A DNA stretch of 14,857 nt from an uncultured Gemella sp. (GCA_927911745.1 CAKMQF010000130.1:1-14857), one strand, 5' to 3'. Positions 1 through 6,849 are shown, counted from the first letter of the stretch. The notes: generated from the letters alone by a model not told the origin. Numbers and translations: made by a program.

Positions 1-48
1 ATTTTTTTTGTATTTTCATTAGAAAATACGTACTATTTTAGTAAATCC

Positions 49-77
49 TTGCAGAAAAACTGTAAGAGGTGTATAAT
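49..77 (+). promoter_or_regulatory. Sigma-A promoter of a candidate small RNA
   Basis: TTGCAG (49-54) and a perfect TATAAT (72-77) are separated by 17 bases. Transcription would start near 84. An inverted repeat TACTA-ttt-TAGTA (31-43) sits just upstream of the -35. No open reading frame follows; instead a terminator appears about 100 bases later, so the promoter seems to serve a non-coding transcript. Confidence 0.6.
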
Positions 78-83
78 ATGTTT

Positions 84-209
84 AAAGGTAGTATAGGGGA
101 AATAATATAATAAATTTAATAATTTGTATATTATTAAAATAAACCTAATTACTCTAGGGATATTGAGTAATAGTAAAAGTCGAAGTTAAGAAATTAACTT
201 CGATTTTTT
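84..209 (+). ncRNA. Candidate structured small RNA (about 125 nt)
   Basis: This stretch has a strong promoter before it and a strong intrinsic terminator at its end, with no credible reading frame between. It can fold into three stems: AATAATATA (101-109) with TATATTATT (127-135); ATTACTC (148-154) with GAGTAAT (165-171); and the 10-bp terminator stem. TAGG (94-97) could close the first stem with CCTA (144-147). Base composition is very AT-rich apart from short G-runs at 96-99 and 157-159 that could be exposed. I do not recognise it as a named RNA family. The 284 bases from 210 to 493 hold only the hrtB promoter and ribosome binding site. Existence as a transcript is an inference from the promoter-terminator pair. 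Confidence 0.45.
180..209 (+). terminator. Intrinsic terminator of the candidate small RNA
   Basis: A perfect 10-bp stem TCGAAGTTAA / TTAACTTCGA with a GAAA tetraloop is followed directly by six T residues (204-209). Confidence 0.85.
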
Positions 210-409
210 AGTTATTTAAATAAATTTATTATTCTATAATATTACAATTTTATATTTTTTAAAATTTTTATGTTATTACATGAATGTTATAATTTCATAC
301 TGTTAACTCATATATTTTTTTCATTTAACGTCATTTTTTAGTTTTACTAAATTCTAATATTAAAATGTAATTGAAGAGTTAAGAAATTATTTTTCTAGTT
401 TAAATAATT

Positions 410-438
410 TTGACTTTACAAGTTATATTCTATATGCT
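410..438 (+). promoter_or_regulatory. Promoter of the hrtBA-like operon
   Basis: TTGACT (410-415) and TATGCT (433-438) are spaced by 17 bases, 56 bases before the hrtB start. Downstream, before the AAGGAG ribosome binding site at 483-488, there is a 10-bp direct repeat ATTTAATATT at 451-460 and 471-480, and an inverted repeat TATTAA/TTAATA (442-458). These lie where a repressor could bind, but in such AT-rich DNA they may be chance. Confidence 0.5.
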
Positions 439-493
439 TAGTATTAAGTAATTTAATATTATGAATAAAAATTTAATATTTTAAGGAGAAATA

Positions 494-1570
494 ATGTTTT
501 TAGCTATTAATGAAATAAAGGATGCTAAGCTCAGGTATAGTCTTATTGTAGGATTACTTATATTGGTTTCTTATTTGATGTTTTTCTTATCGGGATTAGC
601 ATTTGGATTGATAGACCAAAATAGATCTTCAATTGATCATTGGAAGGCGGATACGGTATTGCTTTCTTCAGAAGCAAATAAAAGTATTGGTTTATCTAAT
701 CTGAAATTATCAGATAAAGAATCTTTGTCTGCGGATAATGTTGAATCTTTTAGTCAGATGGTTACAGTAGCCATGACTAAAAAGAATTTAAATGAGGATG
801 TTAAACAAAAAGTCAGTATTTTTGGAGTTAACAATGGAAGCTTTTTAATACCACCAGTAATTCAAGGAAGAACTTTTGAAGCGAAAAATGAAGTAGTGAT
901 TGAAAAGAGTTTATCTGAAAAAGAAGGTTTTGCTATAGGAGATACCATTAAAACAGCAAATTCTGATACTGAATTAAAAATAGTAGGTTATACAGAAAAA
1001 TCTAGATTTAATGTAGCTCCAGTAATATATATGAATATCAATGATTTTCAAGTGTTGAAATATGGTGATAAGAAATCAATTGATAATCCTATAATTAATG
1101 CTTTCGTAGTAAAAGGAGAATTAAAGGATTACGACAGTTCTATTTTCCAAAAAGTTAGTATAGCTGATTTTATTAATGAATTACCTGGTTATAGTGCTCA
1201 GATTTTAACGTTTGGACTAATGATAGGATTCTTAATAGTGATTTCTGCTATTATTATAGGTATTTTCATGTATGTACTTACTATTCAGAAAAAACCTATT
1301 TTCGGTATAATGAAAGCGCAAGGAATCTCGAATGAAATTATTGGGAGTTCTGTCTTATCGCAAACATTCTTACTTTCATTAGTTGGAAGTATACTAGGTT
1401 TAGTTGGAACATGGGCAACATCACTTGTATTGCCATCAGCAGTACCATTTTTAGGAAATGGACTTTATTACAGTGTTATATTCGTTAGTTTGATTATTTT
1501 TTCTTTAGTTGGAACATTATTCTCTGTTTTAGCTATTAGAAAAATTGATCCATTAAAAGCAATAGGATAG
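494..1570 (+). CDS. hrtB: HrtB-like ABC transporter permease (FtsX/MacB type)
   Basis: This is the membrane subunit of a two-gene ABC exporter. Its layout is that of the FtsX/MacB permeases: one N-terminal transmembrane helix (about residues 15-39), a large extracytoplasmic domain (about 40-232), then three helices (about 236-262, 285-312, 324-347). It ends in the family's usual IRKIDPLKAIG tail. The length (358 aa) and the N-terminal 'EIK..KLRY.LI' pattern resemble HrtB, the permease of the heme-efflux pump HrtAB that relieves heme toxicity in staphylococci and lactococci. AAGGAG at 483-488 is five bases from the ATG. The ATPase gene follows after seven bases. No two-component system (HssRS) or TetR-type regulator gene is next to it, so the heme substrate is inferred from resemblance only. 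Another lipophilic or peptide substrate remains possible. Confidence 0.75.
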   Translation: MFLAINEIKDAKLRYSLIVGLLILVSYLMFFLSGLAFGLIDQNRSSIDHWKADTVLLSSEANKSIGLSNLKLSDKESLSADNVESFSQMVTVAMTKKNLNEDVKQKVSIFGVNNGSFLIPPVIQGRTFEAKNEVVIEKSLSEKEGFAIGDTIKTANSDTELKIVGYTEKSRFNVAPVIYMNINDFQVLKYGDKKSIDNPIINAFVVKGELKDYDSSIFQKVSIADFINELPGYSAQILTFGLMIGFLIVISAIIIGIFMYVLTIQKKPIFGIMKAQGISNEIIGSSVLSQTFLLSLVGSILGLVGTWATSLVLPSAVPFLGNGLYYSVIFVSLIIFSLVGTLFSVLAIRKIDPLKAIG

Positions 1571-1577
1571 GTGTCAT

Positions 1578-2252
1578 ATGAGTGTATTAGAATTTATAAA
1601 TGTAACTAAATCATATCAGGATGGAAATAAAGAAATAGAAGCTCTGAAAGAAACCAATTTTAAAATAGAAGAAGGTCAATTTATTGCGATTATCGGTCCA
1701 TCGGGTTCAGGGAAATCAACTTTCTTAACTTTAGCTGGAGGTTTACAGACTCCATCTAAAGGTCAAATAATTATTAATGGAAAAGATTACACTAATTTGT
1801 CTGAGAAAGAAAGAGCAAAGTTACGATTTAATGATATTGGATTTGTACTGCAGGCATCTAATTTGGTTCCATTTTTAACTGCAAAACAACAGTTAGAACT
1901 AGTGGATAGAATCAATAAGAAAAGAAAACAAACACTTCAAGATCAAAAATCTCTATTTAAAGAATTAGGAATAGATCATTTAGAAAATAAATTACCAAAA
2001 GACTTATCAGGTGGAGAAAGGCAACGATTAGCTATTGCTAGAGCTCTTTACAATAATCCTGCAATCATTTTAGCTGATGAACCTACAGCAAGCCTTGATT
2101 CAGATAGAGCGTTTGAAGTAGTAGATTTACTTTCAAAAGAGTGTAAAGAAAAAAACAAATCAATTATTATGGTAACACATGATAATAGGATGATAGAAAA
2201 ATGCGATCATGTTTATCGAATGAAAGATGGTATTTTGACAAAAGAAAGATAA
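1578..2252 (+). CDS. hrtA: HrtA-like ABC transporter ATP-binding protein
   Basis: This is the ATPase that powers the permease encoded just upstream. All motifs are intact: Walker A GPSGSGKST (40-48), Q-loop Gln92 in 'GFVLQASNLVPF', signature LSGGERQ (143-149), Walker B IILADEPT (163-170, Asp167/Glu168), D-loop 'ASLD' and switch His201. The Q-loop region and the 'NNPxIILADEPTASLD' stretch closely resemble staphylococcal HrtA; the broader class is LolD/MacB-type. At 224 aa it is a single nucleotide-binding domain with no fused membrane part. It follows hrtB by seven bases, shares its promoter and is closed by a strong terminator, so the operon contains only these two genes. ATPase function is certain; the heme-export role is an inference. 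Confidence 0.85.
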   Translation: MSVLEFINVTKSYQDGNKEIEALKETNFKIEEGQFIAIIGPSGSGKSTFLTLAGGLQTPSKGQIIINGKDYTNLSEKERAKLRFNDIGFVLQASNLVPFLTAKQQLELVDRINKKRKQTLQDQKSLFKELGIDHLENKLPKDLSGGERQRLAIARALYNNPAIILADEPTASLDSDRAFEVVDLLSKECKEKNKSIIMVTHDNRMIEKCDHVYRMKDGILTKER

Positions 2253-2256
2253 GATA

Positions 2257-2292
2257 AAAAATGTCTAAGTGAAATAACTTAGGCATTTTTTT
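2257..2292 (+). terminator. Terminator of the hrtBA-like operon
   Basis: A 14-bp stem, AAAAATGTCTAAGT with ACTTAGGCATTTTT (one G-U pair), has a 6-base loop and runs into seven T residues, starting four bases after the hrtA stop codon. Confidence 0.9.
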
Positions 2293-2293
2293 G

Positions 2294-2322
2294 TTGATAA
2301 TAAGTATAAGTTAGAATATAAT
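2294..2322 (+). promoter_or_regulatory. Promoter of the 128-aa hypothetical gene
   Basis: TTGATA (2294-2299) and a perfect TATAAT (2317-2322) have 17-base spacing. It begins immediately after the preceding terminator and 46 bases before the next start codon. Confidence 0.7.
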
Positions 2323-2367
2323 TAAACTACAAATAATATATGTTATGAATATTAGGAGACGAATAAT

Positions 2368-2754
2368 ATGCTTTTACTAGGTGTAGAAAAAGAAAATGGA
2401 TGGTTATTTGCAGAATATAGATTGACTTATAAAGTAGGTTGGGAGCAGATTTGTAGAGGTGTTGAATTAGCTTATGATTACTATGATAATGTTGAAGTCT
2501 TAGTTGATGATAAAATAGCAAATATAAATTTAAAAGAACAAGTTATGGACTTAGAAGAAGCTAGAAAGATGACAATACGTGGTTTTTCTAAAATAATAGG
2601 TGTACCATTAATGATAACATTTTTTAATCAACTACAAGTAGCTAGATGTTCAGTAGCCTGTGCTACAGAGGAATTTCAAACAGCTGATTATGAAAAATTT
2701 AATAAGTCATTAGCTCAATATATGGATAGTCTAGAAATAGCCATGTATAGATAA
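2368..2754 (+). CDS. Hypothetical protein, 128 aa
   Basis: I do not recognise this protein. It is small, soluble and acidic, with no signal peptide or obvious membrane segment. The N-terminal third reads like a beta-strand pair followed by a helix ('ENGWLFAEYRLTY', 'GWEQICRGVELAYDYYDNVEVLVDD'). The second half looks largely helical, with three cysteines (two in 'RCSVACATEEFQ'). It is a real gene by context: AGGAG at 2354-2358 sits nine bases before ATG, a near-consensus promoter precedes it and an intrinsic terminator follows the stop. It is therefore a single-gene transcription unit. No function can be offered. Confidence 0.75.
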   Translation: MLLLGVEKENGWLFAEYRLTYKVGWEQICRGVELAYDYYDNVEVLVDDKIANINLKEQVMDLEEARKMTIRGFSKIIGVPLMITFFNQLQVARCSVACATEEFQTADYEKFNKSLAQYMDSLEIAMYR

Positions 2755-2755
2755 G

Positions 2756-2785
2756 AAGGACTTTTATTCTTGAAAGTCTTTTTTT
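2756..2785 (+). terminator. Terminator of the 128-aa hypothetical gene
   Basis: AAGGACTTT pairs with AAAGTCTTT (one G-U pair) around an 8-base loop and ends in a T-run (2779-2785). It begins right after the stop codon. Confidence 0.8.
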
Positions 2786-2939
2786 ATTTTTGAATTATAT
2801 TTATTGTTTAGATAAATAATTGTATAAAGTATAGTAATATGATAATATATCTTAGTGTAGAGTATTCTCATTATCCAAAATTTATGAGCAATATATTAAC
2901 TAATATTTTTAAAGTCAAAATAGTACAGAAAGGAAGAAA

Positions 2940-3680
2940 ATGAAGAATTTAAAGTTTGATGGAACTCAGTTAAAATACATAGCTATAATTGCTATGACAA
3001 TTGATCATTTAGCGTGGCTATTATATCCAGGGTTAGTTAAAGAACCAATACCAGTATTTATGCATATAGTAGGACGTTTAACAGCGCCAATTATGTGGTA
3101 TTTTATCGCTGAAGGATGTTATTATACAAAAAATATTAAAAAATATTTCTTTAGAATTATGAGCTTTGCTGTTATCAGTCACTTTGCATTTTGCTTTGGT
3201 CTAGGTGTACCATTTGATATAACTACAGGAAGTATATTTAATAAAACAAGTGTCTTATTCCCATTGGCGATGTCGGTTGCATTGATCGCAATATTTAGAA
3301 ATGAGAAGATAAATAATATATTAAAGATTTTAACAATTATTGTGTTCTGTTTATTAACTTTTGTAGCGGATTGGTCTTCAATAGCTCTAATGATGCCATT
3401 CTTTTTATATAATCATAGAGAAAATAAAAAACAACAAATACTCGATTATGTTATATGGATAAGTGTTTATGCTGCCATTTATATTATTTTTATAGATGTA
3501 TTCTATGGAGTATTACAGTTTGCAACTTTATTCTCTTTACCATTATTAATGAGATACGATGGTACTAGAGGTAAACATATTGGTTCTAAGTGGTTCTTCT
3601 ACTACTACTATCCAATACATTTAGCTATTATAGGTATTTTTAGAATTATATTATATGGAAATATTTCATTGGTACTTTAA
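2940..3680 (+). CDS. TraX family integral membrane protein
   Basis: The start 'FDGTQLKYIAIIAMTIDHLAW' is the signature of the TraX family, named after the F-plasmid protein that N-acetylates pilin. The family is related to membrane acyltransferases. The 246-aa protein is mostly hydrophobic, with roughly seven to eight predicted membrane segments. It keeps the family's conserved Asp-His near the N-terminus (Asp22-His23), 'GRLTAPIMWYFIAEG' (about 45-59) and the terminal 'YYYPIHLAIIG' box with its His. GGAAG lies just before the ATG. Firmicute members occur as isolated chromosomal genes and their substrate is unknown. No conjugation genes are nearby, so a role in pilin modification is not implied. 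A plausible reading is acylation of a cell-surface component. Confidence 0.85.
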   Translation: MKNLKFDGTQLKYIAIIAMTIDHLAWLLYPGLVKEPIPVFMHIVGRLTAPIMWYFIAEGCYYTKNIKKYFFRIMSFAVISHFAFCFGLGVPFDITTGSIFNKTSVLFPLAMSVALIAIFRNEKINNILKILTIIVFCLLTFVADWSSIALMMPFFLYNHRENKKQQILDYVIWISVYAAIYIIFIDVFYGVLQFATLFSLPLLMRYDGTRGKHIGSKWFFYYYYPIHLAIIGIFRIILYGNISLVL

Positions 3681-3699
3681 AATTAAGAATAATTTTTAG

Positions 3700-3736
3700 A
3701 AAGAAGTGTATATTAAAATCAGCACTTCTTTTTTTT
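3700..3736 (+). terminator. Terminator of the TraX-family gene
   Basis: AAGAAGTG (3701-3708) pairs with CACTTCTT (3723-3730), extended by flanking pairs, and is followed by a T-run to 3736. The loop is fairly large (about 12-14 bases). Confidence 0.75.
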
Positions 3737-3764
3737 GTTATGTTATAATTATAGTAACTATAAT
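3735..3764 (+). promoter_or_regulatory. Probable promoter of the lipoprotein gene
   Basis: TTGTTA (3735-3740) and TATAAT (3759-3764) are spaced by 18 bases and overlap the end of the previous terminator. A second TATAAT at 3744-3749 is the mirror copy created by the palindrome and has no good -35, so the downstream one is preferred. Confidence 0.5.
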
Positions 3765-3768
3765 TATA
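3744..3768 (+). promoter_or_regulatory. 25-bp palindromic operator candidate, PerR/Fur-box-like
   Basis: TATAATTATAGT and its exact reverse complement ACTATAATTATA flank a single central A, giving a perfect 25-base palindrome. It lies between the -35 and -10 and includes the -10. The inner 15 bases (3749-3763) match 12 of the 14 fixed positions of the PerR-box consensus TTATAATnATTATAA in the same 7-1-7 layout. A Fur-family repressor site is the best guess; another dimeric repressor is equally compatible. The one-base centre makes an RNA hairpin role less natural. Confidence 0.5.
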
Positions 3769-3790
3769 TAGTTATTTAGGAGGAAAGTAT

Positions 3791-4711
3791 ATGAAGAAAA
3801 ATATTTTATTGATTTCAATGGCAACGTTGTTATCTATTGGTACAGTTGGTTGTGGTGTTAAACAAACAACTGAAAATAAGCAGAGTGAGCAAAAACAAAA
3901 AAATGTTGAAGGACCAGGTAAAGATTTTGATTGGAATGCTAAAGTTTCACCTGTTGGCACTAAACGTACTTATACTGAGCAAAATACTGGAAAAAGTTTC
4001 GATCATGAGTTAACTGGATTAAAGAGAGCTCAGAGTAAATTAGAAGAAAAACGTAAAACAATAACTGATAAAAAAGTACAAGAAGCACTTAAAGTTGTTG
4101 ATGCTTTCTATGTAAACCAAGAAAATATCGATGTTATTGTTAAAGCAGCAGGATTCAATAATCAAAGAGAAATGTATAAAAAGGTTTGGAATGATTTAAA
4201 ACAGTCCATGATTCCATCGGAAGAAAATGTTAATTTTAAATATCAAAATATTAATTACGATATGAATGAATATGGTCCTATGATTCTAAAAGTTAATGGT
4301 AATGCTTATGGTAAAGCTGGAGCTTATGATTTTATTGATTATAAAGTTGAGGGTAATACTGTTTACTTATCTTTAATTGCCCCAACTATCGATACATATC
4401 AATATACGGTTAAAGCTACTTATAAACCAAACTACAAAACATTTTTTGAGCCGTTAGCTCAGATGAATGCAACAAGTAAAAATACTGCAGAAAAAGGATT
4501 TTCTAAATTTATTTTTTACTTGGCATCAGTTGATTTCAAAGGTGATGGATACGTGGATTTACAAGGTATGGATTATTTGGCAAAAGAAAAACAATACCTT
4601 GCAATTCAAGTAGACGACTCGGGAAAAGTATCGATTGGCAATGACAATCTATTAAATTTATTGCGTATAAAAATGGACGTAGCAAATCAGAAAAAACAGT
4701 GTAAAATTTAA
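3791..4711 (+). CDS. Putative lipoprotein of unknown function, 306 aa
   Basis: A typical lipoprotein signal peptide opens the protein: positively charged MKKN, a hydrophobic stretch, and Cys21 in 'SIGTVGCG' as the lipidation site. The -3 residue is Thr rather than the usual Leu. A hydrophilic Lys/Gln/Glu-rich linker (about 25-45) then leads into the exposed domain (about 46-306). Helices with heptad-like charge patterns occupy about 75-155, and an alternating, beta-rich part about 155-235. A Cys near the C-terminus (KKQCKI) is unusual for an exported protein. I recognise no domain. AGGAGG (3778-3783) lies seven bases before ATG. It is a single-gene unit with a palindromic, possibly metal- or peroxide-responsive promoter. 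A surface-anchored substrate-binding or stress-related role is conceivable but unproven. Confidence 0.75.
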   Translation: MKKNILLISMATLLSIGTVGCGVKQTTENKQSEQKQKNVEGPGKDFDWNAKVSPVGTKRTYTEQNTGKSFDHELTGLKRAQSKLEEKRKTITDKKVQEALKVVDAFYVNQENIDVIVKAAGFNNQREMYKKVWNDLKQSMIPSEENVNFKYQNINYDMNEYGPMILKVNGNAYGKAGAYDFIDYKVEGNTVYLSLIAPTIDTYQYTVKATYKPNYKTFFEPLAQMNATSKNTAEKGFSKFIFYLASVDFKGDGYVDLQGMDYLAKEKQYLAIQVDDSGKVSIGNDNLLNLLRIKMDVANQKKQCKI

Positions 4712-4732
4712 TACAACAAAAATCTAGTATAG

Positions 4733-4768
4733 AAGTTCCTTATTAAGGTAAAACTTAATAAGGAACTT
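4733..4768 (+). terminator. Long hairpin after the lipoprotein gene, weak terminator
   Basis: AAGTTCCTTATTAAG pairs perfectly over 15 bp with CTTAATAAGGAACTT across a GTAAAA loop. It is followed only by TTACTATA, not a proper T-run, so termination may be inefficient or the stem may protect the 3' end of the mRNA. Confidence 0.5.
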
Positions 4769-4862
4769 TACTATATACGTTACGATATCAATTCGTAGTA
4801 AAAAAGTTAAGGATATAATATAATTAGGATATTAAAAAATAAACTGTTTTCGAAAGGATAAA

Positions 4863-5267
4863 ATGAATAATAAAGAAGAAAGAGTTCAATGTCAAAAGTT
4901 ATGGGCAAATAATAAATACTTAGTTCTAAGTCACTCAAGTAAAATATACTTAGAAATTAGAACCTATTTAAAGCAAGAAGAGGTATCCCTAAGTAAAGTG
5001 AGTGAACTTATAAATCAAGCAATAAGTTTACCAGAAGATAAAGGTCAAGTAACGAATGCGCTTCATCACGTTTGGGGATATTTTAAAAAATTTGCAACAA
5101 AAGAAGAAAAAGATAATTTTTTTGAAATGATTGAAGAATATCATAATAATAAATATAAAAAAGAAGATTTGATAAAAGAAGTAAAATATCTTCTAAAGAA
5201 ATATCCAAATAGATATTTGGAAGAATCTACTTTTATCAATGGAGGACAAGATGAGACTTTGGCATGA
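4863..5267 (+). CDS. DUF1722 (YbgA) family protein
   Basis: The 134-aa protein shows the DUF1722 signature in order: 'LWANNKYLVLSHSSKIY' (about 13-29), 'VTNALHHVWGYFKK' (about 64-77, the conserved N-x-x-x-H-x-x-G-Y-x-K-K block) and the final helix 'YLLKKYPNRYLEES'. No additional domain is attached, whereas other members are fused to DUF523. Biochemical function is unknown, but E. coli ybgA is next to the photolyase gene phr. Here the gene overlaps by 17 bases a T4 endonuclease V-like gene. The shared association with pyrimidine-dimer repair enzymes suggests a DNA-repair-linked role; that is inference. An AAAGGAT sequence precedes the ATG, and a TATAAT at 4814-4819 has no convincing -35. Confidence 0.85.
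   Translation: MNNKEERVQCQKLWANNKYLVLSHSSKIYLEIRTYLKQEEVSLSKVSELINQAISLPEDKGQVTNALHHVWGYFKKFATKEEKDNFFEMIEEYHNNKYKKEDLIKEVKYLLKKYPNRYLEESTFINGGQDETLA
5241..5245 (+). promoter_or_regulatory. Ribosome binding site fixing the start of the Pyr_excise gene
   Basis: GGAGG, five bases before the ATG at 5251, lies inside the end of the DUF1722 gene. An in-frame ATG at 5239 overlaps this site itself and so is a poor start. Confidence 0.75.
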
Positions 5268-5613
5268 AGAACTAATATCAAAACTACCAAGGCAACAACT
5301 TTTAGGTCAACATAGAGAGTGTTGTGCATTAAGAGGAAATGGTTGGGGTAAGAAACATGCAACAGTAGATTATGTATTTGAACATAAGCCATTTTTCCTT
5401 TTTAAGTATCATGAATTAATCATGCAGGAAATGAAGAATAGAGGCTATAATGTTAGTAAAGAATGGCTAGATAAAAATTACAGAGGAAAAATTTGTGCTC
5501 CTCACAACGATCTAAAAGAGTATAAAATAAATAAGCCGATTTATAAAGAACATGATGCAGCATACTATGATGAATGTATTGAGAATTTAGCACAAAAGGA
5601 TATTTTTATCTAG
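5251..5613 (+). CDS. Pyrimidine-dimer glycosylase-like protein (Pyr_excise, T4 endonuclease V family)
   Basis: The 120-aa protein begins MRLWHEELISKLPRQQLLGQ and belongs to the family annotated as Pyr_excise/TIGR02328. Starting at 5251 it lines up without gaps with the N-terminus of phage T4 endonuclease V as I remember it: Gln15, Leu17, Arg22 and the catalytic Glu23 fall at the same positions. T4 endonuclease V nicks DNA at cyclobutane pyrimidine dimers using the N-terminal amine of Thr2. Here residue 2 is Arg, so the initiator Met is unlikely to be removed and the nucleophile must differ. 'RGNGWGKKHATVDYVF' (28-43) and 'KNYRGK' (about 75-80) are other conserved blocks. It is translationally coupled to the DUF1722 gene. 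Membership of the family is clear; glycosylase activity is not established. Confidence 0.8.
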   Translation: MRLWHEELISKLPRQQLLGQHRECCALRGNGWGKKHATVDYVFEHKPFFLFKYHELIMQEMKNRGYNVSKEWLDKNYRGKICAPHNDLKEYKINKPIYKEHDAAYYDECIENLAQKDIFI

Positions 5614-5663
5614 CTATATATTTCATATTAAAATATTGATAGAAAATAAGTAAGGAGACAACA

Positions 5664-6710
5664 ATGAAAATTTCAATTTTAAATTTAGCTCCATTAAGAC
5701 AGGGACAGAATTTTAAAGATGCTATTGACGCAATGGTTAAATTAGCTAAAAAGGCTGATGAATTAGGATATGAAAGATATTGGATTGCAGAACATCATAA
5801 TACAAAAAGTGTAGCAAGTAGTGCGACACAATTGCTAATACAGCGTACACTAGATAATACAAAAAATATTAGAGTAGGATCAGGTGGTGTGATGTTACCT
5901 AATCATAGTCCATATATAGTTGCTGAACAATATGGGACTTTGGAGACTCTTTATCCAGGTAGAGTTGATTTAGGTTTAGGGCGTGCACCGGGTACTGATT
6001 ATAACACTGCGCGAGCTATTAGAAGAAATACTAATAGAGAGATGGATTTTAAAAAAGAAGTCGTGGAGCTATCTGGGTATTTTAAAGATACAAGACCTGT
6101 TCATGCATATCCAGCTGCCGGGCTTAATGTTCCACTATACATATTAGGTTCAAGTACTGATAGTGCATATGTAGCTGCTGAGCTAGGCTTACCTTATTCA
6201 TTTGCATCGCATTTTGCTCCAGCTATGATGGAAAATGCAGTAGCAATTTATAGACATTACTTTAGACCATCAGAAGCTTTGAGTGAACCGTATGTAATTA
6301 TAGGTGCTAATGCAGTTGTTGCTGATACTGATGAAGAAGCAAAAAGATTATCAACTACTCAGATTCAATCATTTTTAAATATTATTACAAGTAATCCTCA
6401 AGGTATGGTTCCTCCAGTACAATCGGAAGAAGCGGTTTGGAAAAATTATATCGCGACAACTAAAGTTCCACATTTTGGACCAATTGCATTTGAACATGAT
6501 GAGATAGTTGATCATGAGAAAGCTGTCGTTAATCAGATGACAAAAATCTCATTTATTGGTAATAAGGAAACTGTGAAAAATCAAATTTTAGATTTAAAAC
6601 GTAGGGTAGAGTTCGATGAATTAATGATAAATTCATATATTTATGATGAAAAAGCACAACATCATTCATATGAACTATTAAAAGAAGTTATTGATGATAT
6701 TAATGGATAG
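5664..6710 (+). CDS. LLM class flavin-dependent oxidoreductase (luciferase-like monooxygenase)
   Basis: This 348-aa protein is a complete member of the bacterial luciferase-like family, which uses reduced FMN (or F420) to oxidise small molecules. Recognisable parts are the first strand 'MKISILNLAPL', 'YWIAEHHNTKSVASSATQ' (39-56, the diagnostic AEHH), 'RVGSGGVMLPNHSPYIVAEQ' (about 70-89), 'GRVDLGLGRAPGTD' (about 99-112) and 'PLYILGSSTDSAYVAAELGLPYSFA'. It resembles the single-subunit YceB/YhbW group found beside many Firmicute genes; the true substrate is unknown. AAGGAG lies seven bases before the ATG. It begins 50 bases after the Pyr_excise gene with no terminator between, so readthrough is possible. 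Confidence 0.9.
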   Translation: MKISILNLAPLRQGQNFKDAIDAMVKLAKKADELGYERYWIAEHHNTKSVASSATQLLIQRTLDNTKNIRVGSGGVMLPNHSPYIVAEQYGTLETLYPGRVDLGLGRAPGTDYNTARAIRRNTNREMDFKKEVVELSGYFKDTRPVHAYPAAGLNVPLYILGSSTDSAYVAAELGLPYSFASHFAPAMMENAVAIYRHYFRPSEALSEPYVIIGANAVVADTDEEAKRLSTTQIQSFLNIITSNPQGMVPPVQSEEAVWKNYIATTKVPHFGPIAFEHDEIVDHEKAVVNQMTKISFIGNKETVKNQILDLKRRVEFDELMINSYIYDEKAQHHSYELLKEVIDDING

Positions 6711-6779
6711 TACACTGGTGAATTTAGAAATATAACTTCTTTAATGATAAAACACATAAGTTTCTTGAAAACTAAATTG

Positions 6780-6808
6780 ATGACAAAAGTAGATAATTAG
6801 TGTATTAT
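6780..6808 (+). promoter_or_regulatory. Promoter of the DUF302 gene
   Basis: ATGACA (6780-6785) and TATTAT (6803-6808), each one base off consensus, have 17-base spacing. A TG is present just upstream of the -10, 42 bases before the start codon. Confidence 0.5.
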
Positions 6809-6849
6809 GAAATCAAATAAACTTAATAATAGTAAAAAAGAGGTAAATT

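Noticed and set aside
10..29. GTATTTTC/GAAAATAC hairpin at the left edge as a terminator
   Set aside because: The T-run lies 5' of the hairpin on the + strand and becomes an A-run 3' of it on the - strand, so neither orientation gives a terminator; the T-run may be the tail of one outside the window.
78..110. Short ATG-started peptide of ten codons with an upstream AAGAGGTG
   Set aside because: The ATG lies before the transcription start predicted from the promoter at 49-77, and the peptide is very short.
2940..3680. Part of a conjugative element because of the TraX name
   Set aside because: No relaxase, coupling protein or secretion genes are present; chromosomal TraX homologues occur alone in many Firmicutes.
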